NCBI GenBank assembly: GCA_019425045.1
Contig: JAHYYI010000020.1
Coordinates: forward strand, 1-14,771
Direction: 5' to 3'
Source: Collinsella sp.
GTDB lineage: Bacteria > Actinomycetota > Coriobacteriia > Coriobacteriales > Coriobacteriaceae
Length of the DNA: 14,771 nt
Below are positions 6,838-14,541 of this stretch, piece after piece; position 1 is the stretch's first letter; each line of letters opens with the position of its first letter. A program made the translations under genes and the position numbers. Under the pieces are notes generated by a model. The model ran no database searches. It was not told the origin of the DNA and saw only the letters and a list, made by a program, of their open reading frames with translations.

Positions 6838-8004
6838 ATGGCTAATCGTTTCGTTCTCAACACCATCTCTTATCATGGTTCCGGCGCCATCAAGGAGATC
6901 CCCGGCGAGCTCCAGCGTCGCGGCTACAAGAAGATCTTCGTCTGCTCCGACCCCGATCTGGTCAAGTTTGGCGTTACCGCTAAGGTGACCGACGAGCTCG
7001 GCGCCGCCGGCATCGCTTGGAGCCTCTACTCCGAGATCAAGCCCAACCCCACCATCCAGAACGTCAAGGACGGCGTCGAGGCCTTTAAGGCCGCCGAGGC
7101 TGACGCTATCGTGACCATCGGCGGCGGCTCCTCCATGGATACCGCCAAGGCTATCGGCATCATCATCAACAACCCCGAGTTCGCCGATGTCCGCAGCCTC
7201 GAGGGCGTTGCTCCCACTAAGAACCACGCCGTGTTCACCATCGCCGTGCCGACGACCGCCGGTACCGCTGCTGAGGTGACCATCAACTACGTCATCACCG
7301 ACCCCGAGAAGGTCCGCAAGTTCGTGTGCGTCGACACCAACGACGCCCCCGAGGTCGCCGTCGTCGACCCCGATATGATGGCTTCCATGCCCGCCGGCCT
7401 GACCGCCTCTACTGGCATGGACGCTCTGACCCACGCCATCGAGGGCTACACCACCAAGGGCGCTTGGGAGCTTTCCGACATGTTCCACTTTGAGGCTATT
7501 AAGCTGATCAGCGAGAACCTGCGCGACTCCGTTGCCGAGGCCAAGTCCGGTCAGCCCGGCTCCGGCCGCGAGGGCATGGCTCTTGGCCAGTATGTCGCCG
7601 GCATGGGCTTCTCCAATGTCGGCCTGGGTATCGACCACGCCATGGCTCACACCCTGTCCGCTCACTACGATACCCCGCACGGTGTCGCCTGCGCCATGCT
7701 GCTGCCGATCGCCATGGAGTTCAACAAGCCGGTTTGTGCCGAGCGCCTGGCCAAGGTCGCCGTCGCCATGGGCGTTGACACCACGGGCATGAGCACCGAC
7801 GAGGCCGCCGATGCCGCCATCGCCGCCGTTAAGCAGCTCTCCGCCGACGTGAACATCCCGCACGTCTGCGAGGCCATGAAGGCTGACGAGATCGAGGTCC
7901 TGGCCAAGGACGCCATGGCCGACGCCTGCTTCCCGGGTAACCCGCGCGAGGCGACGCTCGACGACGTTATCGAGCTCTTCAAGAAGATCTGCCCGGCTGC
8001 TTAA
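6838..8004 (+). CDS. fucO: Iron-dependent alcohol dehydrogenase, lactaldehyde reductase type
   Basis: Group III (iron) alcohol dehydrogenase, 388 aa, closely matching what I recall of E. coli FucO (lactaldehyde reductase / 1,2-propanediol oxidoreductase). Shared blocks include NNPEFADVRSLEG, PTTAGTAAEVTINYVITD, KFVCVD, GQYVAGMGFSNVGLG and GNPREATL. The NAD-binding GGGS is at 95-98. Metal ligands by family alignment are D195, H199 (MDALTHAIEGY), H267 (GIDHAMAH) and H281 (DTPHG), all present. It would reduce lactaldehyde, or a similar short aldehyde, with NADH in the cytosol during anaerobic sugar use. No fucose or rhamnose genes flank it, so its physiological substrate may be broader, for example ethanol or propanediol metabolism. 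Codons are extremely biased to C-ending forms and AAG/GAG, a sign of high expression. The start is fixed by GGGAGG six bases upstream. Confidence 0.9.
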   Translation: MANRFVLNTISYHGSGAIKEIPGELQRRGYKKIFVCSDPDLVKFGVTAKVTDELGAAGIAWSLYSEIKPNPTIQNVKDGVEAFKAAEADAIVTIGGGSSMDTAKAIGIIINNPEFADVRSLEGVAPTKNHAVFTIAVPTTAGTAAEVTINYVITDPEKVRKFVCVDTNDAPEVAVVDPDMMASMPAGLTASTGMDALTHAIEGYTTKGAWELSDMFHFEAIKLISENLRDSVAEAKSGQPGSGREGMALGQYVAGMGFSNVGLGIDHAMAHTLSAHYDTPHGVACAMLLPIAMEFNKPVCAERLAKVAVAMGVDTTGMSTDEAADAAIAAVKQLSADVNIPHVCEAMKADEIEVLAKDAMADACFPGNPREATLDDVIELFKKICPAA

Positions 8005-8010
8005 CCTGGT

Positions 8011-8142
8011 TCGGCGGGCCCCGCCCGTTAGCCCCACAATCGTCCTCGGACATGTCGGAAGCCCCCGCTGCGCACTTCGTGCGGCGGGGGCTTCCTCCGT
8101 CCTGCGGAAAGATTGTGGGGCTAACGGGCAGGGGCCCGCCGG
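8011..8142. repeat. Large nested inverted repeat
   Basis: The outer arms are 8012-8041 and 8111-8141, about 30 bp paired with a single unpaired A at 8130. They share blocks such as CGGCGGGCCCC, CCCGTTAGCCCCACAATC and their complements. Inside is a second strong hairpin (8057-8095). The 132-bp unit is too long and too symmetric for an ordinary terminator. It could be a small non-autonomous mobile element or a processed RNA hairpin. No target-site duplication is obvious. Confidence 0.7.
8057..8095 (+). terminator. Strong GC hairpin, probable dehydrogenase terminator
   Basis: GGAAGCCCCCGC (8057-8068) pairs with GCGGGGGCTTCC (8084-8095). The interior CGCAC (8071-8075) and GTGCG (8079-8083) extend the stem above a two-base bulge, leaving a TTC loop. 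It lies 53 bases after the dehydrogenase stop. No U-run follows, so it may act as a factor-aided terminator or 3' stabiliser. Confidence 0.5.
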
Positions 8143-8260
8143 CTCGTTATCGTGGCGGGCGCAGTTCTGGGGAGCTCGATGGGTCATCTCGCTAGGTAAA
8201 AAGATGGTTCGCGGTGGTATTGTTGCTGTGGGTTTAATTCGATATGAAAGGGTGACTTTG

Positions 8261-9289
8261 GTGTCCAAGACGGATTCTACGCTCTCCTATATTACTGACC
8301 AGTTGAAGGCGCTGACTTCTATTGCTTCGCCTACCGGCTATACCCGTGCGGCGACTGATTATCTGATGGAGACCCTGCGCGATATGGGGTTTGGGCCTGA
8401 ACGTTCTAATAAGGGCAACGTGCTCGTTGAGCTTGGTGGCGAGGGTGAGCCGCTTGTGTTGGCGAGCCATGTCGACACCCTGGGCGCTATGGTGCGCTCC
8501 ATCAAGGACAATGGCCGCCTGCGTCCCACGACGCTCGGCGGGCATCAGTGGTCTACGGCCGATGGCGAGAACTGCACCGTTTACACGCGCGATGGCAAAG
8601 TCTTTACGGGTGTGGTCCTCAATACCGAGCCTTCGGCGCATGTGGCCGATGAGCCGGTCAAGACCATCGAGAAGAACATGGAAATCCTGCTCGACGAGAA
8701 CGTTGACAGCAAGGACGATGTGCTCGAGCTGGGTATTCAGACCGGCGACATCATCGCTATGGATCCGCGTACCACGGTGACGGAGAGCGGCTACATCAAG
8801 AGCCGCTTCTTGGACGACAAGCTGTCGGCGTCGATTCTGCTGGGTTTGGCCCGCGCCGTTGCTGGCGGCGAGGTGACGCTTTCGCGCAAGGTATCGCTGC
8901 TCTTTACGGTGTACGAGGAGGTCGGCCACGGCGGTGCCTTTGTGCCGGACGACACGCGCGAGATGATCAGCGTGGACATGGGCTGCGTGGGCGACGACTT
9001 GGGCTGCACCGAGCGCATGGTGTCGATTTGCGCCAAGGATTCGGGCGGTCCGTACAACTACGACCTGGTGACCACGCTGTCCAACATCGCGCGCGAGCTG
9101 GAGCTCGATTACGCCATCGATGTGTACCCGCACTACGGTTCGGACGTCGAGGCCACGCTCTCGGCCGGCTACGACATTCGCCATGGTCTGATCGGCCCCG
9201 GCGTGTACGCGAGCCACAACTACGAGCGCAGCCACATCGACGGTGTGCGCAATACCTACGAGCTGGTTCGCGCCTACGTTCAGCGCTAA
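8261..9289 (+). CDS. M42 family metallopeptidase (glutamyl/leucyl aminopeptidase type)
   Basis: Cytosolic dinuclear-metal aminopeptidase of family M42, 342 aa from the GTG at 8261. The frame is open to an ATG at 8204, but AAAGGGTGA at 8247-8255 favours 8261. Family motifs in this numbering: ASHVDTLG (H70, D72), FLDDK (D185/D186, bridging aspartate), YEEVGHGGA with the catalytic pair E219-E220, SVDMG (D239), and YASHNYERSH near the end (H319). The order and spacing fit M42 (PepA/deblocking/TET aminopeptidases), which form large tetrahedral assemblies and finish peptide breakdown. The gene is followed by an intrinsic terminator, and the large inverted repeat separates it from the dehydrogenase, so it is probably its own transcription unit. 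Exact substrate specificity cannot be read from sequence. Confidence 0.9.
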   Translation: MSKTDSTLSYITDQLKALTSIASPTGYTRAATDYLMETLRDMGFGPERSNKGNVLVELGGEGEPLVLASHVDTLGAMVRSIKDNGRLRPTTLGGHQWSTADGENCTVYTRDGKVFTGVVLNTEPSAHVADEPVKTIEKNMEILLDENVDSKDDVLELGIQTGDIIAMDPRTTVTESGYIKSRFLDDKLSASILLGLARAVAGGEVTLSRKVSLLFTVYEEVGHGGAFVPDDTREMISVDMGCVGDDLGCTERMVSICAKDSGGPYNYDLVTTLSNIARELELDYAIDVYPHYGSDVEATLSAGYDIRHGLIGPGVYASHNYERSHIDGVRNTYELVRAYVQR

Positions 9290-9309
9290 GGGGCAGTCCG
9301 TAACTCAGT

Positions 9310-9347
9310 CGAGCAATCACTAAGGCCCGATTGCTCGGGCCTTTTTT
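9310..9347 (+). terminator. Intrinsic terminator with a competing upstream stem
   Basis: AAGGCCCGA (9322-9330) pairs with TCGGGCCTT (9335-9343) around TTGC, and a T-run spans 9342-9347: a textbook intrinsic terminator 32 bases after the M42 stop. A second 9-bp stem, CGAGCAATC (9310-9318) with GATTGCTCG (9329-9337), overlaps it and cannot form at the same time. Confidence 0.85.
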
Positions 9348-9366
9348 CAATTCAGTCCGTTTAGTA

Positions 9367-9384
9367 TTATCCTGTATAAGATAA
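9367..9384 (+). promoter_or_regulatory. Operator-like inverted repeat over a -10 box
   Basis: TTATC (9367-9371) and GATAA (9380-9384) flank eight bases that include TATAAG (9375-9380), a plausible -10 hexamer. E. coli HipB operators are TATCC-N8-GGATA, so the half-sites resemble each other although the spacing differs. A site overlapping the promoter would suit autorepression by the HTH domain of the downstream gene. No clear -35 is seen. Confidence 0.4.
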
Positions 9385-9426
9385 GTTATTTTAACGCGTG
9401 AAATACTTAACGAGGTGATGCGGCGC

Positions 9427-10800
9427 ATGGATACATCGGAATACTTATCTATGGGTGATGCCGCCCGTCTACTAGGCGTCACAAAGGCTCGCATATCGCA
9501 ACTGGCGGCATCCGGAACGCTCGCATGCAATACTGTGGGTGGACGGAAGATGGTTGAGTATAATTCCGCGATCGCCTATCAAAAGGTCCGCAAACGAGGG
9601 CGCCGTCCTGCAGCCGATGTGGGGCGCAAGTTTACGCTGATGTCGGCCGACCATGAGGTCGCGCATGTCTCATTTGATCCGACGCGCGAGTTTCCCTTCG
9701 AAATCGCCGAGGTCCTCGATACGCAACGAATGCCGTTTGACACGTGTTCGAGCTTTTCTCCAACGGTGAATAAGCGGGAGCTCAACGCGTGGTGGGGGCA
9801 TCGGTCGGTGCCCGATGTTCGCCCTGGGCTTATCTCGCGCTACCGCGAGCTGGGGGTTGTCAGCGGCGTTGAGGTGCCGGTTCAGTGCCTGGGCCTCTCG
9901 CTTTCGGATTGCTATTGGCTGCGGCCGACCGATTGCGACGAACTCAAATGGCAAAACATCAATTACTTCGAGAATGATTTTGAGCGGTCTGCGCCCGAGG
10001 GGCGTTCGGGTTGGCTGGAGGGCATCGGCCTTAAAAACCCCGACAACACGTCCGAGGGCGAGCTCCCTAAATCATGGGTGATCCGCCGCGGCGTTCGCGT
10101 CTTGGCTAAAGGATGCGGCATGGATGACCAGCGACCCTTTAACGAGGCGGTTGCAACGGCCCTGCACCGTCGCTTGCTGTCGGAGGGCGAGTTTGTTCCT
10201 TATACGGTTGAGCGGATGTTCGATGGCCCTGTGTGTCTGTGCGATGACTTTCTTGATGGCCGCGAGGAATACGTTCCAGCCGTTTACGTTAAGAACGCCC
10301 TTGGCGGTCAGCGAGGAAGCTCGACGTACGACCGGTACTGCCGCTTCCTTGGTAAGCATGGAGCAGACGAGGCTGCCGTGAGAAGGTCTATGTCGCAGAT
10401 GATCGTTTGCGATGCCCTTTTGGCCAACAGCGATCGCCATTGGCGAAACTTCGGCATCATCCGCAATGTCGATACCTTGGAGATAAGGCATGCACCGCTG
10501 TTCGATAGCGGCAACTGCCTGTGGTATAACGTGCCAACCGCTGTGCTCGTAGCTGGAGAGTTTGGGTTTGCCGCCAAGCCGTTTGGACCCGACCCTTCCG
10601 TCCAGCTGGCGCTTGCGGATTCGCTCGATTGGTTCGATTCATCGCGGCTCAACGGATTTGTTGATGAGGCGATCGAGATTCTTTCGCAGAGCGAATGGGC
10701 CACGGCGGAGGGTCGACTCGAGGCCATCCGCCGCGGCCTCGAGCGTCGCATAATCGAGGTTGGTGCCGCTGTTGAGGTACTTCGACACGTGCAGCGATAA
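9427..10800 (+). CDS. HTH (excisionase/MerR-like)-HipA-like kinase fusion
   Basis: Single-chain protein of 457 aa joining a DNA-binding domain to a HipA-type kinase domain. Start: ATG codons at 9418 and 9427 and a GTG at 9415 compete; GAGGTG at 9412-9417 best serves 9427. Residues 6-55 (YLSMGDAARLLGVTKARIS onward) look like an excisionase/MerR helix-turn-helix, followed by a basic KRGRR linker. The kinase-like part starts near 205: a Gly-rich EGELPKSWVI strand, VLAKG with K228, NEAVATAL with E240, the catalytic motif NSDRHWRNFGI (D336, N341), and PLFDSGN, whose aspartate (D360) matches the metal-binding DFG position. All key residues are intact. HipA kinases phosphorylate translation factors or tRNA synthetases and cause growth arrest, with HipB as antidote and repressor. 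Here no separate hipB is adjacent and the DNA-binding part is fused. The target is unknown. Toxin activity is not certain, because many HipA-like proteins have other roles. Confidence 0.78.
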   Translation: MDTSEYLSMGDAARLLGVTKARISQLAASGTLACNTVGGRKMVEYNSAIAYQKVRKRGRRPAADVGRKFTLMSADHEVAHVSFDPTREFPFEIAEVLDTQRMPFDTCSSFSPTVNKRELNAWWGHRSVPDVRPGLISRYRELGVVSGVEVPVQCLGLSLSDCYWLRPTDCDELKWQNINYFENDFERSAPEGRSGWLEGIGLKNPDNTSEGELPKSWVIRRGVRVLAKGCGMDDQRPFNEAVATALHRRLLSEGEFVPYTVERMFDGPVCLCDDFLDGREEYVPAVYVKNALGGQRGSSTYDRYCRFLGKHGADEAAVRRSMSQMIVCDALLANSDRHWRNFGIIRNVDTLEIRHAPLFDSGNCLWYNVPTAVLVAGEFGFAAKPFGPDPSVQLALADSLDWFDSSRLNGFVDEAIEILSQSEWATAEGRLEAIRRGLERRIIEVGAAVEVLRHVQR

Positions 10801-10808
10801 ACCCGCGG

Positions 10809-11909
10809 CTACTTAAGTGCGCCGGTCACGGTGCCCCCGCCCAGGACGACGTCGCCGCGGTAGACGACGACGGCCTGGCCGGGGGCGATGGCTCGCTGCG
10901 GCTCATCAAAAGTCAGCAGCATTTGTCCGTCGGCGCCACGTGTAAGGGTCGCCGCCTGGTCCTTTTGACGGTAGCGGTACTTGGCGCCCACGCGAATGCC
11001 GCCGGCATCGAGCTTTGCCTCCATGCGGTCGGCAGGGGCGCTCCAGATCCAGTCGTTGGCTGTGAGCGCTGTGGCCGTCAGGTCCTCGGCCTCGCCCAGA
11101 TGCACGGTGTTGTTGGCGGCGTCGACGCCCGTCACATACACGGGATGCGCCATCGCGACACCCAGGCCCTTGCGCTGGCCGATGGTGTAGCGCAGCGCGC
11201 CGTTGTGGCGCCCGACCACGCTGCCGTCGCGCCATACGATATCGCCCGGTGTAGCGGGATGTCCGCACCGACGCTCGATATAGCCCGCATAGTCGCCATC
11301 CGCGATAAAGCAGATGTCCTCGCTTTCGGCCTTCTTGGCGTTGGCAAAGCCCTGCTCGGCGGCAATGCGGCGCACGTCGTGCTCCTTGTCCAGGCCTGCC
11401 AGCGGAAAGATCGTGTGCGCCAGGCGCTCCTGCGTAAGCGAATATAAAAAGTAGCTTTGGTCCTTTTTAGGGTCCTCGCCGCGATGCAGCTGCCGGGTGC
11501 CGTCTGCCGCTTGGCTTGTTTTGGCGTAATGGCCCGTGGCGATGTAATCGCAGCCCATATTGAGTGCCGCATCGAGCAGCGCGCCAAACTTAATATGGCG
11601 GTTGCAGATGATGCACGGGTTAGGCGTCAGCCCCTCCTGGTAGGCGTTCACAAAGCGTTCGATCACGTTGCGGTCGAAGGTTTGCTGCAAGTCGAGCACG
11701 TGATGGGGTATCCCCAGGCGCTCGGCGACGGCCTTTGCATCGGCGATGTCGCGGTCGACCTTACTCATGCCCGTGGTGGGGTCGGGTGCGGGGCAGGTGA
11801 GGCGCATGGTAGCGCCGACACATTCGTAGCCCTGACTTTTTAGCAGATACGCGGTCACGCTGGAATCGACGCCGCCGCTCATGGCGACGAGCACGCGCTT
11901 GTTGTGCAT
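10809..11909 (-). CDS. mnmA: tRNA-specific 2-thiouridylase MnmA
   Basis: Cytosolic enzyme that adds sulfur at position 2 of uridine 34 in tRNAs for Lys, Glu and Gln, using ATP to activate the base and persulfide sulfur delivered from a cysteine desulfurase. Length 366 aa, normal. The PP-loop SGGVDSS is at 11-17. The two reaction cysteines are in NPCIICN (C102) and SEDICFI (C200). Other family blocks are present: ATGHYAK, KDQSYFLYSL, and YTIGQRKGLG near 241-250, followed by the C-terminal beta-barrel. AAGGAG lies nine bases before the ATG. It runs in the same direction as cysK but is separated from it by an intrinsic terminator, so it probably has its own promoter. It converges on the HipA-like gene with only eight bases between stops and no terminator. 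Confidence 0.95.
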   Translation of the reverse strand: MHNKRVLVAMSGGVDSSVTAYLLKSQGYECVGATMRLTCPAPDPTTGMSKVDRDIADAKAVAERLGIPHHVLDLQQTFDRNVIERFVNAYQEGLTPNPCIICNRHIKFGALLDAALNMGCDYIATGHYAKTSQAADGTRQLHRGEDPKKDQSYFLYSLTQERLAHTIFPLAGLDKEHDVRRIAAEQGFANAKKAESEDICFIADGDYAGYIERRCGHPATPGDIVWRDGSVVGRHNGALRYTIGQRKGLGVAMAHPVYVTGVDAANNTVHLGEAEDLTATALTANDWIWSAPADRMEAKLDAGGIRVGAKYRYRQKDQAATLTRGADGQMLLTFDEPQRAIAPGQAVVVYRGDVVLGGGTVTGALK

Positions 11910-11935
11910 GGGGAGGTTCTCCTTGGTGGCATATG

Positions 11936-11977
11936 GCCAAAAAAGAAAAGCGGCGCGGGAGGCTGGTTCCGCGCCGC
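11936..11977 (-). terminator. Intrinsic terminator between cysK and mnmA
   Basis: Read on the minus strand, GCGGCGCGG (11977-11969) pairs with CCGCGCCGC (11958-11950) across a ten-base loop, followed by TTTTCTTTTTT. This is a strong intrinsic terminator for transcription coming from cysK, and it isolates mnmA from it. Confidence 0.82.
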
Positions 11978-11981
11978 AGAC

Positions 11982-11990
11982 ATTGTAGCA
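11982..11990 (-). promoter_or_regulatory. Possible extended -10 for mnmA
   Basis: On the minus strand this reads TGCTACAAT, an extended -10 (TGn plus TACAAT) with no good -35. Predicted initiation would fall in the first stem bases of the adjacent terminator hairpin, so this promoter would bypass that terminator. Tentative. Confidence 0.3.
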
Positions 11991-11991
11991 A

Positions 11992-12085
11992 GTTCGGACG
12001 TCTCGTGGGACATCCGAACGAGATGGGCTCAGGCTGCCAGAAGAGAGGGGAGACCGGCGTGCCTTGGACTCGTTCTAAGAACGAG
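11992..12085. repeat. Two inverted repeats after the cysK stop
   Basis: CTCGTTC (12069-12075) pairs with GAACGAG (12079-12085) around TAA, just past the cysK stop. GTTCGGACGTC (11992-12002) pairs with GACATCCGAAC (12009-12019) with one mismatch. With the terminator at 11936-11977 this makes three stacked hairpins in about 150 bases. Confidence 0.5.
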
Positions 12086-12090
12086 AAGCT

Positions 12091-13029
<939 letters not shown>

Positions 13030-13104
13030 GGTGAACCTCCAAAGTGTTCAAATGACTGGATACCGTGTGGTTTTACGGTGTGTGTGGCAGCGAAACCCAC
13101 AAAC

Positions 13105-13134
13105 CTTATAGGTTGTTCGTTTTGCTGTTGGCAA
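13105..13134 (-). promoter_or_regulatory. Promoter of cysK
   Basis: On the minus strand TTGCCA (13134-13129) and TATAAG (13110-13105) are separated by 18 bases. A 5-bp leader hairpin, ACCGT with ACGGT (13062-13079), lies between the promoter and the cysK ribosome site. Confidence 0.6.
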
Positions 13135-13152
13135 GCATAGTAGACACCAAAG

Positions 13153-13169
13153 CCTAGTAACGCAATAGG
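13153..13169. promoter_or_regulatory. Candidate operator in the cysK-Rrf2 region
   Basis: CCTA (13153-13156) and TAGG (13166-13169) form a short palindrome with a nine-base centre, about 20 bases upstream of the cysK -35. It sits where an Rrf2-family regulator could bind. It does not match the known CymR or IscR consensus well, so this is weak. Confidence 0.25.
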
Positions 13170-13282
13170 AAATAGAAGATTATTACGAGTCGATTAACCA
13201 TCTTGACGGGAATAGGTATTTTCAAAACCAATTTTTCGGCTAGAATTTCTACGAATTAAAAGACCGAAAGGCAGCTATATAT

Positions 13283-13711
13283 ATGTTGGTTTCCACAAAG
13301 GGCAGATATGCCCTGCGCGTTATGGTCGACCTGGCCGAGCACCAGGCGACAGGCCGTATCCCGCTTAAAGAGATTGCGGCGCGTCAGGGTATTTCGGAGA
13401 AGTACCTCGAGAATATTCTGGCTACGCTCGTGCGCGCCAACATGCTCTCGGGCATGCGCGGCAAGGGCGGCGGCTATGTGCTCACGCGCCCGCCCGAGCA
13501 GTACACGGTGGGCGAGATCTTGCGCCTGACCGAGGGCAGCCTGGCGCCGGTCGCCTGCCTGGATGGCGACTGCAAGGGTTGTTCGCGCTCTGACGAGTGC
13601 CCCACGCTCGACGTGTGGAAGAACCTGGACAAGCTTATCAACGACTACCTCGACGGTGTGACGCTCGATCAACTTGTCGCTCCCAACGAAGGCTACGACT
13701 ACGTGATCTAG
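13283..13711 (+). CDS. Rrf2 family transcriptional regulator (CymR/IscR type)
   Basis: Winged-helix regulator of 142 aa. The opening STKGRYALRVMVDLA and the block ISEKYLENILATLVRANMLSGMRGKGGGYVL are the Rrf2 DNA-binding domain. The middle holds cysteines C92, C97, C100 and C106, close to the IscR Fe-S ligand spacing (E. coli IscR uses C92, C98, C104 and H107). B. subtilis CymR, as I recall it, lacks such cysteines, yet the C-terminal ending and the location beside cysK are CymR-like. The likely role is sensing Fe-S or cysteine status and controlling the divergent cysK and perhaps itself. The ribosome site (AAAGG at 13267-13271) is weak, and a TAGAAT at 13241-13246 may be the -10. Confidence 0.9.
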   Translation: MLVSTKGRYALRVMVDLAEHQATGRIPLKEIAARQGISEKYLENILATLVRANMLSGMRGKGGGYVLTRPPEQYTVGEILRLTEGSLAPVACLDGDCKGCSRSDECPTLDVWKNLDKLINDYLDGVTLDQLVAPNEGYDYVI

Positions 13712-13716
13712 CCCAC

Positions 13717-13747
13717 CTGCCATTTGGGGACGGGGTGGAAATGGCAG
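13717..13747. repeat. REP-like hairpin, copy 2 (GGACGGGG loop)
   Basis: CTGCCATTT (13717-13725) pairs perfectly with AAATGGCAG (13739-13747) around a 13-base loop GGGGACGGGGTGG. It lies just past the Rrf2 stop and before the terminator. Its loop core GGACGGGG is the same as that of the hairpin at 3186-3220, although the stems differ. Confidence 0.6.
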
Positions 13748-13778
13748 ATTCTCTCGCCCTTTGAGACTTGGCAAATAA

Positions 13779-13811
13779 GAAGGCCGCCCATTTTTGTGAT
13801 GGGCGGCCTTC
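13779..13811. terminator. Bidirectional terminator
   Basis: A perfect 13-bp stem, GAAGGCCGCCCAT (13779-13791) with ATGGGCGGCCTTC (13799-13811), surrounds a seven-base loop. GTTTT follows on the plus strand and TTATTT on the minus strand. It serves the convergent Rrf2 regulator and holin-like gene. Confidence 0.85.
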
Positions 13812-13851
13812 GTTTTGGGCTGTTGAGACGGGCGCGGCCGGAATGGCCGTT

Positions 13852-14217
13852 TTAGCCCTCGGCGATGCTGTCGAGGATGCTGCGCATGATGGACACCAGG
13901 ATGCTGCCCATAAAGGCCGATCCAAAGCTGGCGATGGAGATGCCCGCGCCCAGCAGATTGACCGACAGATAGCTGGCCAGCTCGAGCATAAAGCTGTTGA
14001 CTACGAGCTGAAAAATACCCAGCGTAATGATCGTGAGCGGCAGCGAGATAACCGTCAGGAACGGCTTGACGAGCGAATCGACGATGTTCAGGAACAGTCC
14101 CACGAAGGCGAAACAGACCCAGGCCTCGGCAAAACCGAAGGGCTGGATGCCGGGGACGAGGAACGTGGCAATCGCGATGGCGATCGAGGTAAAGAGCCAG
14201 TTAAGCATAAAGCGCAT
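13852..14217 (-). CDS. Four-helix membrane protein, YvlD / phage-holin-IV family
   Basis: Small integral membrane protein of 121 aa with four predicted hydrophobic segments (about 4-25, 29-48, 53-80, 84-113). It matches the pattern of the PF04020 family, annotated as phage holin family IV or YvlD-like: short N-terminus, GIQPFGFAEAWVCF between helices 1 and 2, a conserved NIVDSLVKPFL, then LPLTIITLGIFQLVVN. Despite the name, chromosomal copies like this are not part of prophages; their role is unknown, with envelope-stress links in Bacillus. AAAGGA (minus strand, 14231-14226) lies eight bases before the ATG. No phage genes are nearby. Confidence 0.85.
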   Translation of the reverse strand: MRFMLNWLFTSIAIAIATFLVPGIQPFGFAEAWVCFAFVGLFLNIVDSLVKPFLTVISLPLTIITLGIFQLVVNSFMLELASYLSVNLLGAGISIASFGSAFMGSILVSIMRSILDSIAEG

Positions 14218-14401
14218 GGTGTGAATCCTTTCTTGCGCAGGGTGCGTCGGTGTCGCGTGAAGCGGTTTGCTGCGGCAGCTTGGACGGCCGCTCGGGTGTG
14301 CCGCCTTGTTCGGCCGCCCATTGTCTCAGATATTCGTGGAGCTTACGTGCGCATTCGGTTTCAAAACGGCGTTCGTCCTAGAAAACGCGCCGCTGGCAGA
14401 G

Positions 14402-14494
14402 AGTTTTGTCGCTTTAGTTTGGTGGTGTGCTAAACTGCTACGGGCAAAAGCCACAGGCGTTGCCCTATTGCATAGAACGGGCGAACGATGCCCG
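14402..14494 (+). promoter_or_regulatory. Leader region of the YerC-like gene
   Basis: The gap 14218-14541 holds no convincing gene. Visible elements are an extended -10-like TGCTAAACT (14428-14436), with TTGTCG about 19 bases upstream as a weak -35. A hairpin follows, GGGCAA (14442-14447) with TTGCCC (14460-14465) extended by GCC/GGC inside. A second hairpin is CGGGC (14478-14482) with GCCCG (14490-14494). These would lie in the message leader. I recognise no riboswitch class. Confidence 0.35.
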
Positions 14495-14541
14495 ATGTCA
14501 GTATCAACTTCGATGCCTTTTGGCGGGTTTGGCGGTGATCG

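Noticed and set aside
8220..8248. TTGTTG-17-TATGAA promoter for the M42 gene
   Set aside because: Initiation would fall inside the ribosome site only about six bases before the GTG start; incompatible with both being used.
6835..8268. 477-aa open frame antisense to the dehydrogenase
   Set aside because: Shadow produced by extreme codon bias of the dehydrogenase; Gly/Val/Asp/His-rich composition with no domain.
8234..9235. 333-aa frame antisense to the M42 peptidase
   Set aside because: His/Arg/Val-rich shadow; the sense strand has all catalytic motifs.
13852..14217. Prophage remnant based on the holin-like gene
   Set aside because: No other phage gene, integrase or attachment site; the family is commonly chromosomal.
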